Positions 21,906-28,133 of a stretch of DNA of 28,133 nucleotides are shown here, one piece after another. The stretch spans positions 1 through 28,133 of IMG/VR virus record IMGVR_UViG_3300031278_000009, one strand, 5' to 3'. How positions within the stretch are numbered: position 1 is the stretch's first letter; each line of letters opens with the position of its first letter. The notes beneath the pieces were generated by a model. That model worked only from the letters and a program-made list of their open reading frames with translations. It had not been told where the DNA came from and ran no database searches. The stretch is from a virus. Made by a program: the position numbers and the translations under genes.

Positions 21906-22159
21906 TGTTCGATTGTAAAGAATGCGATGGATCGGGATGTAGCGCTTGTAACTATATCGGCAATTTGAGGATAACCGAATGCCCTCTGGATTATATAACG
22001 AGCGATGTATGGCAGGTGATTAAAAGTGCAGAACTTTACAAAAAGGGCCTGCCCGTTGTAGGCACATGCCAACTGGACCAGGCACAGAACTTTATAGAGG
22101 CATGCAGGTTTATCTGGGCAGAACAGAATTTCTGGAAGAATAAATTGAAAATCTTCTAA
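21803..22159 (+). CDS. T-domain of the gpGT-like chaperone, Cys-rich, made by -1 frameshift
   Basis: Read in the -1 frame this adds about 118 residues to the gpG-like protein. The first third has two cysteine clusters, CKNCKGQEKCKHKP and CKECDGSGCSACNYIG, the latter with the CxxCxGxG form of DnaJ zinc repeats. The rest, ITECPLDYITSDVWQ and SAELYKKGLPVVG, LDQAQNFIEACRFIWAEQN, has the short helical form of the gpT domain that binds tail tube protein. ATG 21905 (TAATG overlap) could start a separate 84-aa protein, but it has no ribosome site and would lose the first cysteine cluster, so frameshift expression is favoured. Confidence 0.7.
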   Translation: MHLAVRIQYGQLSLCKNCKGQEKCKHKPTQKTPLMFDCKECDGSGCSACNYIGNLRITECPLDYITSDVWQVIKSAELYKKGLPVVGTCQLDQAQNFIEACRFIWAEQNFWKNKLKIF

Positions 22160-22177
22160 CTATGAACGGATAGAATA

Positions 22178-23791
22178 ATGGCACAAAGCGTAGATATTTT
22201 GATTAAAGCCAGAGACCAGGCCTCGAAGAAGTTTAGCATTGTTGGTGCCAGCGCCACAATTATGGGCAAGACCCTGAAGGGCGTCGGGAATATGATGAAA
22301 ACCGCCTTTGCCGCAGCATTTCGAGCCGCCAAATATGCCGTAATGGGTTTAGCAGCTGCATTTTCTTATTGTACTTACGCTGCTATAAAACAGGAGGCGG
22401 CAGAGATTGAGCTGGCAAGTGCACTAAAAATGGCCGGCGAATACAGTGAGGAGCTTATTCAAAAAATGAAGAAACAGGCGGCTGAGATACAGGCGGCAAC
22501 CGTGTATGGTGATGAATATGTATTAACTTTGATGCGAATAGCAATGAGTCAGGGTGTGGCGGCTGATAAGGCAGCCGAGGCGGCTAAGGCGGCCATTGCA
22601 TTATATGAAGGATTTGGCGGTGGGCGTGGTAAGCCTGAAATTTTTATGCGTTATTATATCGATGCCATTCGAGGAACGGGCAGCTCGCTGGAAAGTTATG
22701 TGGGAGAGCTTCGAAAGGCAAAAACCGAGGAGGAAAGGCATAAAATTTTACAGGATGCCTTGGCAAGAGGCTGGGATGTAGCGAAATCAAAGACTGAATC
22801 CGCAGGCGGCGCTCTAAAGCAGATGAAAAATAAATTAGGCGATATTGCCGAAGCGATTGGTCGACCGCTTTTGCCGGCTATCGCTAAATCTTCGACAGCA
22901 ATCACAAAATGGGCAGAGGAAAACGAAGCAAGTATATCCTACTGGGCGAATAAAACCTATTCCTATGTAACCTTTGTAAAAGATGTATTTTTCGATTTCA
23001 TTAATTTTATGAAGGAAGATTGGCGAACCGGCATAAGCTTTGTATTTGACTCATTTCTTAAATTGCTCAAGACCACTTTTGATTCCGCGGTTATGTTGGC
23101 TATCGCCGGAGGAAGAGGGATATGGAAGGGTGTAAAAATAGGAATATTTGGAGGGAAAGAAGCTCAAATTGATAAATTAACTGAACAAAGATATTGGAAA
23201 GAACGAACATTAGGGCCTATGACTGCGGCAGAAGTAGCGGCTTATGAAGCAATACCTTTGAAAGAAAGACCTTTTTATAAGGAAAAATATAAAGAAGTCA
23301 GCGCTGAATTTCTTAAACAACAAACCAAAAGTATTCTCGGAGAAACTCTTAGTGTTGTAACTGATTCTTTCCAAGAGACTTTTGCGGAAATTTTGAAGGA
23401 TATGCCCGCTGATATGCGCAAGACATATGAGAAATCCCAGGTGAAACTTGCAAAAAGACTTGAAGCACTTGGTATGCCGCCAGGCAAAGGCACTGCCGTT
23501 GCTGCCGGTGAAACCGGTGCTCCTACTATTTTTGATATGCTCAAAGATTCTATTCAAAGAGCCGTCTCCACAATAAAACGACCGGGTTTGGCGCCGCGAG
23601 AGGCGGGGCTTCTGACAATGTTTCCCGGTGGACACATGGACTATCAGCAGCAGCTTGTAAACTATGCCAAAGAACAAACGACCATACAGAGAAAATTCAT
23701 AATGTATCAGGAAAAATTACTTAAATACGCAGAAGAATTAAATCGCAAGGTACAACAGGGGACACCTTTGAGGGCAGTGGATCTGGGATAA
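22178..23791 (+). CDS. tape measure protein (short)
   Basis: The 537-aa product is helical. It opens VDILIKARDQASKKFSIVGA, a classic tape-measure N-terminus. A hydrophobic Ala-rich segment (about 42-70) follows, then LESYVGELRKAKTEEER and SAGGALKQMKNKLGDIAEAIG, the family's 'kn-l-g-d-l-a-x-x-i-G' motif, then PLLPAIAKSSTAITKWAEEN. The second half holds charged helices. At about 0.15 nm per residue of extended helix the tail would be roughly 80 nm. It sets tail length and later takes part in DNA entry. The part around 22.9-23.4 kb is AT-richer. Confidence 0.85.
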   Translation: MAQSVDILIKARDQASKKFSIVGASATIMGKTLKGVGNMMKTAFAAAFRAAKYAVMGLAAAFSYCTYAAIKQEAAEIELASALKMAGEYSEELIQKMKKQAAEIQAATVYGDEYVLTLMRIAMSQGVAADKAAEAAKAAIALYEGFGGGRGKPEIFMRYYIDAIRGTGSSLESYVGELRKAKTEEERHKILQDALARGWDVAKSKTESAGGALKQMKNKLGDIAEAIGRPLLPAIAKSSTAITKWAEENEASISYWANKTYSYVTFVKDVFFDFINFMKEDWRTGISFVFDSFLKLLKTTFDSAVMLAIAGGRGIWKGVKIGIFGGKEAQIDKLTEQRYWKERTLGPMTAAEVAAYEAIPLKERPFYKEKYKEVSAEFLKQQTKSILGETLSVVTDSFQETFAEILKDMPADMRKTYEKSQVKLAKRLEALGMPPGKGTAVAAGETGAPTIFDMLKDSIQRAVSTIKRPGLAPREAGLLTMFPGGHMDYQQQLVNYAKEQTTIQRKFIMYQEKLLKYAEELNRKVQQGTPLRAVDLG

Positions 23792-23793
23792 AA

Positions 23794-23828
23794 AATTAGA
23801 AATACAAAGGACGAAGGTAGAAGGCGGA
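23794..23828 (+). repeat. degenerate heptameric repeat after the tape measure gene
   Basis: 7-bp-phase units AAATTAG, AAATACA, AAGGACG, AAGGTAG, AAGGCGG fill nearly the whole gap, and the last ones (AAGG) supply the ribosome site of the next gene. Confidence 0.6.
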
Positions 23829-23832
23829 AAAA

Positions 23833-24744
23833 ATGGCAGTTACGAGCGTATTGGAAGATGGAACGGCATTAGAAGCAAGCGCTGGTATCGAAGAGGCAGA
23901 CGCAATCCGAAGATTTACCGTTACATTCGATACCGACGATGACCCCTTCAAAAGGCCTTTTCTGGCCATGGAAGCGAATGGAATACCACATTTGCGGGAG
24001 GTGCATCCGCATAAAAACTGGTTATTTGTCAGGAACAGACGGCCCAAATATATAGGTCCAACCTATTATGAGGTCGAGGTATTTTATACGACATCACCAC
24101 AAAGGGGAAGCGATGAGCAATCTGACCCGTTTACATCCCCGTTAGACCAGCCATGGGAGTACGAATGGACATTCGCAGAATATACCCTGCCGATTGACCG
24201 TGATATAGAGGGCAAGCCAATTTTAAATCCGGCCAAAGAACGATATGACCCGCCACCTATGAAAGAAATATCAGACCAGGTATTACGAATCAGCCGTTAT
24301 GAATCCAGTTATAATCAGGTACAGGCAGGCAATTATAAGGATTCGTTAAATATCGATGAGTTTTATGGCTTTCCCCCGGGGTTTGTACGATGTAAAAATT
24401 ATAGCACGAGACTCGTGGTAGTTGCAAACCTGATTTGCTTCCGGGTAAATTATGAATTCCAGATGCGAAAAATCGGGTGGAAATTAAAATTGTTTGCCGA
24501 AGGCAGAAGGTTCTGGAACCCTGTCCACAGTAAATATGAACCAATAGTACACATAGATGGAATAGGCATCGGAGAGCCGGGGTATTACGAAGCGGATAAA
24601 AAAGATGGAACTCCCGTTGCGGAACCCTGGCCGCTCGATCTTAGCGGATATGTAGTAAGTGAAACTGAGGTAAATGACGGAATAGCATACTTTATCGAAC
24701 GTGATATTTATCCATCCCTGCCTTTTACGAATTTGGGATTATAG
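23833..24744 (+). CDS. tail structural protein after the tape measure, unknown
   Basis: The 303-aa product begins after an AAGGCGGA site. It is beta-rich without a signal peptide: RRFTVTFDTDDDPFKRPFLA, YYEVEVFYTT, PWEYEWTFAEYTLPIDRD, then DPPPMKEISDQVLRISRYES and LNIDEFYGFPPGFVRCKN. It resembles, from memory, uncharacterised proteins placed after tape measures in environmental phages. A distal tail or baseplate role is inferred from position only. It does not look like lambda gpM or gpL. Confidence 0.5.
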   Translation: MAVTSVLEDGTALEASAGIEEADAIRRFTVTFDTDDDPFKRPFLAMEANGIPHLREVHPHKNWLFVRNRRPKYIGPTYYEVEVFYTTSPQRGSDEQSDPFTSPLDQPWEYEWTFAEYTLPIDRDIEGKPILNPAKERYDPPPMKEISDQVLRISRYESSYNQVQAGNYKDSLNIDEFYGFPPGFVRCKNYSTRLVVVANLICFRVNYEFQMRKIGWKLKLFAEGRRFWNPVHSKYEPIVHIDGIGIGEPGYYEADKKDGTPVAEPWPLDLSGYVVSETEVNDGIAYFIERDIYPSLPFTNLGL

Positions 24745-24769
24745 AAGACGTTAACAGACATAGACGACC

Positions 24770-24792
24770 CGGCTTCGCTAAAAGCTACGCCG
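24770..24792 (+). other. imperfect hairpin of a 'CTTCGCT...AGCTACG' intergenic element
   Basis: CGGC-TTC-GCT-AAA-AGC-TAC-GCCG forms an interrupted stem (CGGC/GCCG and GCT/AGC). Related GC-rich words occur near 12747-12769. From memory this kind of element is frequent between genes in uncultivated bacterial genomes. Confidence 0.4.
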
Positions 24793-24812
24793 CGGCAAGA
24801 AAGGAATTGAAA

Positions 24813-25754
24813 ATGAAAACGAAAGTATTTATCGGGATTTTATTAACATGTTTAATGGTCAGCCAGGCGAGCGGAGAATATGCAAATAAGGTTTGGGTAG
24901 GCACGGCGGATGGCAACGAAGGCGAATTTGGGTATCCAGCCAATTGGGATCCATGCGGCGTTGTTGATGATAACGACTCTGTATATTTCTTAAATTCATC
25001 ACAGAATGTAACAAGCGGATTCGACCAGAACTCAATCAATTTATCAGGGCTGTATATAGAAAATTCATATACAGGATATATAGGCGATTCGGATGAATAT
25101 TTAGACATCAATGCAACAACGGTCGAAATCGGCCAATACTACGGGACGGGAACGACGAGCGGCTCCGGCAGGATAAAACTTGACCTTGGCACGGCACAAT
25201 CGACTATCATAGTTTACAATTCCGGCACATCTTACGATTCAGGACTGCCGGCAATACGGTTACTTACCAACCATGCAAGCACAACCCTCGAAGTCCGCAA
25301 AGGCTCAGTCGGTTTGGCATATCAAACGGGAGAGACTTCAACACTTGGCAAAGTCATCACAAGCTATGTTAGCCAAATCGGTAATGATGCGGATGTTTTT
25401 ATCGGTTCAGGGGTAACATTGATAACGCTGGACCTGAAAGGCGGCCAGACATACCTCGGCTGTGCAGCAACGACAGTAAACGCATACGCGGGATGGCTGA
25501 CAACCACCGGAAGCGGGGCAATAACGACCGTCAATGCTAAGGGGACTACAATTTACAGCAATTCGACAGGGACGATTACTACGTTAAATATCACGGGCGG
25601 GATAGCAGATTTTCTGCGTGCGGCGGCGGCAAGGACGGTGACAACGCTCAAGCTCGATGCGACAGGCACGCTCAAATATGACCCCGGCGTGGTAACCATC
25701 ACAAATAATATCGATTCGGACAACCCGGTTGTTCTAATGGCGGCAAAACCGTAA
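24813..25754 (+). CDS. secreted-type beta-solenoid surface protein with signal peptide
   Basis: Start ATG 24813, 6 nt after AAGGAA. MKTKVFIGILLTCLMVSQAS is a textbook Sec signal peptide with cleavage near ASG-EYA. ANKVWVGTADGNEGEFGYPA and NWDPCGVVDDNDSVYF follow, the opening of autotransporter-passenger-like domains found in surface proteins. The remaining 250 residues are Thr/Gly/Ser-rich strands of a likely beta-solenoid: TLEVRKGSVG, TLDLKGGQTYLG, TTVNAKGTTIYSN, TTLNITGG, TTLKLDATGTLKY. No cell-wall anchor or autotransporter barrel is present. It is probably a tail appendage or surface adhesin. Confidence 0.65.
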   Translation: MKTKVFIGILLTCLMVSQASGEYANKVWVGTADGNEGEFGYPANWDPCGVVDDNDSVYFLNSSQNVTSGFDQNSINLSGLYIENSYTGYIGDSDEYLDINATTVEIGQYYGTGTTSGSGRIKLDLGTAQSTIIVYNSGTSYDSGLPAIRLLTNHASTTLEVRKGSVGLAYQTGETSTLGKVITSYVSQIGNDADVFIGSGVTLITLDLKGGQTYLGCAATTVNAYAGWLTTTGSGAITTVNAKGTTIYSNSTGTITTLNITGGIADFLRAAAARTVTTLKLDATGTLKYDPGVVTITNNIDSDNPVVLMAAKP

Positions 25755-25774
25755 ATCAGTTTTGAGTTTGAAAT

Positions 25775-26692
25775 ATGGAGCAATTCGTATTATCCAGAAG
25801 AGGAGAGGCCCGCCTTCAAGCAATGCTTCGATGGTGGGACCAAAATAAAAACAAGCAGCCAATACCACAGCGGCGAAGGGCTGTCAGCGGCACATCAAGA
25901 GGTACGAGCGAGGCAGTAGATGTAAAAATCTTCGAAGCCCAGTCTATTTTGAAAAAACTCGATTTTACCAACGGCGGGCCTTACGAAGTAAAAACAGGAG
26001 ATACCATTATAGGAGAAACTTCTGCGGCGACGGCAGTCATTTCAAGAGTAATTATAACGAGCGGGGCATGGACTGCAGAGAATGTTGCCGGCTATTTCAT
26101 AATGGGAAACCAGGCAGGGACCTTCGAGGAGGAGAACTTAAAAGTCGGTACAGAATCAGATGTGGCCACCATTGCCGGCGATTCAGCAGCCACCAGTTAT
26201 GGAGCTTATTATTGCTATGAACAAACGCTAAAGGCCGATGAATGGGAAGATACTGATGGCGATGATAAATTAGATGATAAAGATACGATAGGCGTTGAAG
26301 TCCTGAACCTGTTGGAGACCGACTCTGTCGCAGATTATACGCCGATGCTCGGGTTATATGACAGGATAACAGCCTGGAAAATGACCGATGACGAAGGCAA
26401 TAAGCGATGGGTTGGAATGCCGTTAGTTAATTCCGTCCGCCAGGTCAGGGCAACAGAGGAAGCGGGAGATTTCGACCATATTACCTCTAATTTGCTGCTA
26501 AATAACGGTGTAGAAGCCGCAGAGAGTGAGCTGGGCTATCATATCGAAGTTTATGCTCGGATTTGCTATGGCGCCGCCTTAAGCGCTGCTGAACCACGAA
26601 TAGCAAATAGCCAATGGCTAACGGCTCATAATGAGCAAGGTAAATGGTGGTTTGATACAGTTTTCAATACCACCATAAATCATGGAGCCTAA
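25775..26692 (+). CDS. tail-region protein with EF-hand-like loop, unknown
   Basis: The 305-aa product has a basic helical N-terminus (MEQFVLSRRGEARLQAMLRW). A beta domain at about 70-145 follows: YEVKTGDTIIGETSAATAVI, TSGAWTAENVAGYFIMGNQA and GTFEEENLKV. This form recurs in phage structural proteins (from memory). DTDGDDKLDDKD (about 166-177) has Asp at positions 1, 3, 5, 9 and 12, a calcium-binding EF-hand-type loop. The remainder is mixed and unrecognised. No clear ribosome site precedes the ATG. Role unknown. Confidence 0.5.
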   Translation: MEQFVLSRRGEARLQAMLRWWDQNKNKQPIPQRRRAVSGTSRGTSEAVDVKIFEAQSILKKLDFTNGGPYEVKTGDTIIGETSAATAVISRVIITSGAWTAENVAGYFIMGNQAGTFEEENLKVGTESDVATIAGDSAATSYGAYYCYEQTLKADEWEDTDGDDKLDDKDTIGVEVLNLLETDSVADYTPMLGLYDRITAWKMTDDEGNKRWVGMPLVNSVRQVRATEEAGDFDHITSNLLLNNGVEAAESELGYHIEVYARICYGAALSAAEPRIANSQWLTAHNEQGKWWFDTVFNTTINHGA

Positions 26693-26698
26693 TAACTT

Positions 26699-28133
26699 AT
26701 GAAAATATTAATAGACCCAACAACAAAAAAGGTGTTAATAGACCCCTCAACAAAAAAAGTCCTGGCCGCCATAGGTTCGAGAAGTGCCTGGGAGTTAAAC
26801 AATTACGGGGCATTGAATAAGAACGTTTCAACCGCCGAAGATACATACGATATTGTCGTTGATGGAAATGGCAATATCTATGTGGCGGGAAAAAGAAACA
26901 GCGAAGCCAAGACTATCTGGGTATATGACCGCGACTGGAATCTTCTCTGGTCAACAGGACAAGGCACGGGGGCGTACAGCAGCGGCATAGCTGTCGATAG
27001 TAATGGCAATGTCTATGTAACAGGAGTGCGTGTCGGCTCCAAAAGCGTCTGGAAATATAACAGCAATTTGGTATTTCAGGATTCTATAGATACCGGCGGT
27101 AACACTTTCCGAATAGTTGTTGATGTAGATGATAATATCTATGTGACGGGAGAGCGTAATAATAATATCGGAGGAGTGTATAAAAGTATATGGAGCTTTG
27201 ATAGCGGCTTAAATCTGCGATGGGCAAAAGACATCGGTATAAGCCCGCGGGATGTGGCAGTATCCGGTAGCTATGCTTATTTCTGTGGAAGTACGATAGG
27301 AAATAAAAATATCTGGAAGCGTTATACCTCGAATGGGAACGTTGCTAATTCCTTCCTGGCGGGCACTCATCTTTATAGTATAGATATTGATTCTTCCGGC
27401 AATATCTATATTGCCGGAGACCCTGATATTCCTGCGAGTGCAAACGCCTGGGCCCTGAATAGTTCAGGAGCAGTCATCTGGACTTACAACACATTCAGCT
27501 CATATTTATTTGATATTAAAGTCGATTCTGATGGCTATGTTTATCTGGCCGGCTATTGTGATAGAAACAAAAAAACAGTCTGGAAAGTTAAAGGCATTTC
27601 GGCGGCTGAAGAAAAAGTCTGGGGTTATAACACGATGAGCGTTCCTCGCGATGTTGCCGTTGATTCTTCAGGCAATGTCTATATAGCGGGAGTCCGTGTC
27701 CAGGTCGGGGGAACGTGGGGAAATGTTTGGAAATTAAACAGCTCTGGAATATTGCAATGGAAGGCTGATACGGCACCGGGAGGGACAGTAGATGAGGATG
27801 CAAATGGCATAGCGATTGATTCATCAGGCAAGGTCTATGTCGCCTGCAAACGCTATAACAATAAAAATATCCGGCAGTTTAATAGTGACGGTTCTTCCGG
27901 TTGGTCTGCTGATACTACGGGCGCCTATACTTACAAAGTAGCGATTGATTCTTCCGGTAATATCTATGTGACAGGCAATACCGTTGGCGATATAAATCTC
28001 TGGAAATACAGCAGCACAGGAGAGCCGTTGCAGTCCATTACTATAGACGTTGATTTAGGCCGTACATACGCCATAATCATTGACGAATTCGGTAATATTT
28101 ATGTGTCCGGCGATTATTTCAATGGCGGCGGCG
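26699..28133 (+). CDS. beta-propeller (NHL/SBBP-like) repeat protein, 3' end missing
   Basis: The frame is open for 478 codons from ATG 26699 and runs off the window. The N-terminus is a doubled strand, ILIDPTTKKV then LIDPSTKKV. About ten blades then follow, each with a D-x-x-G-N-I/V-Y-V-A/T-G hallmark (for example VDGNGNIYVAG, VDSNGNVYVTG, IDSSGNIYIAG, VDSSGNVYIAG, IDEFGNIYVSG) and a W-K/S-x-N blade end. More than eight blades suggests two propellers. Such proteins bind sugars or partners; here a receptor-binding or tail-tip role is inferred from position at the end of the tail operon. Confidence 0.8.
   Translation, partial: MKILIDPTTKKVLIDPSTKKVLAAIGSRSAWELNNYGALNKNVSTAEDTYDIVVDGNGNIYVAGKRNSEAKTIWVYDRDWNLLWSTGQGTGAYSSGIAVDSNGNVYVTGVRVGSKSVWKYNSNLVFQDSIDTGGNTFRIVVDVDDNIYVTGERNNNIGGVYKSIWSFDSGLNLRWAKDIGISPRDVAVSGSYAYFCGSTIGNKNIWKRYTSNGNVANSFLAGTHLYSIDIDSSGNIYIAGDPDIPASANAWALNSSGAVIWTYNTFSSYLFDIKVDSDGYVYLAGYCDRNKKTVWKVKGISAAEEKVWGYNTMSVPRDVAVDSSGNVYIAGVRVQVGGTWGNVWKLNSSGILQWKADTAPGGTVDEDANGIAIDSSGKVYVACKRYNNKNIRQFNSDGSSGWSADTTGAYTYKVAIDSSGNIYVTGNTVGDINLWKYSSTGEPLQSITIDVDLGRTYAIIIDEFGNIYVSGDYFNGGG
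26708..26761 (+). repeat. 2 x 27-bp in-frame tandem duplication at the propeller gene start
   Basis: Units 26708-26734 and 26735-26761 encode LIDPTTKKV and LIDPSTKKV with a few base differences, so the duplication is older than the one at 1829-1918. Confidence 0.9.

Noticed and set aside
21905-22159. Stand-alone 84-aa zinc protein gene
   Set aside because: No ribosome site precedes the ATG, and the same frame is open back to an A9 slippery run and includes a further cysteine cluster, so frameshift expression explains it better.
23210-23677. 155-aa minus-strand open frame under the tape measure gene
   Set aside because: Opposite strand to a well-supported gene, no recognisable domain.

Overview
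The window carries the morphogenesis half of a tailed phage (free phage or prophage), with every supported gene on the + strand. From about 5.3 kb onward the gene order follows the head and tail operon of coliphage lambda: Nu1-like small terminase, GpA-type large terminase, gpW-like connector, lambda-type portal, gpC-like S49 protease with a nested Nu3-like scaffold, gpD-position decoration protein, major capsid protein, gpFII-like head-tail joiner, gpZ-like, gpU-like, tail tube, gpG/gpGT-like chaperones and a tape measure. A non-contractile (siphovirus) tail is therefore inferred. No integrase, repressor, lysin or replication gene is visible, so prophage status cannot be settled from this window.

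The host is not certain. Asp-Pro-Asn-rich extracellular-type proteins, a beta-solenoid 'NWDP' surface protein, Sec signal peptides, moderate GC and dense 7-bp-period intergenic repeats suggest an uncultivated environmental bacterium, perhaps Planctomycetota. This is inference only.

Layout. 1-2.27 kb is AT-richer: the tail end of an unknown gene, a Vsr-type endonuclease, a ParB-like protein and small ORFs; it may be the edge of a restriction or defence island. 2.27-5.1 kb: a HerA/FtsK-like ATPase with duplicated winged helices, a Dam-type adenine methylase and a small protein. 5.1-9.05 kb is the packaging module, with several tiny ORFs and repeat copies between the two terminase genes. 9.06-9.31 kb is the best control region: a palindrome, a consensus promoter and two RNA hairpins ahead of the head operon. 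9.3-14.9 kb is the head module. 14.95-18.4 kb is an insertion relative to lambda, between the capsid and head-tail joining genes: a coiled-coil/TM protein, a long beta-helix fibre with a signal peptide and a second signal-peptide protein. 18.4-23.8 kb holds the connectors, tail tube, chaperones (with a probable programmed -1 frameshift) and tape measure. 23.8-28.1 kb replaces lambda's tail-tip genes with unfamiliar proteins and a beta-propeller gene that runs off the right edge.

Most notable: (i) two terminator-like hairpins with an almost identical 12-nt loop, one in the leader of the head operon and one just ahead of the major capsid gene; (ii) many 7-bp-period repeats at gene boundaries, some read through as protein; (iii) an A-run frameshift that would add a cysteine-rich, DnaJ-like zinc module to the tail chaperone; (iv) an internal scaffold start in the protease gene, whose C-terminal motif recurs in the preceding zinc-ribbon protein; (v) three virion-operon proteins with Sec signal peptides.
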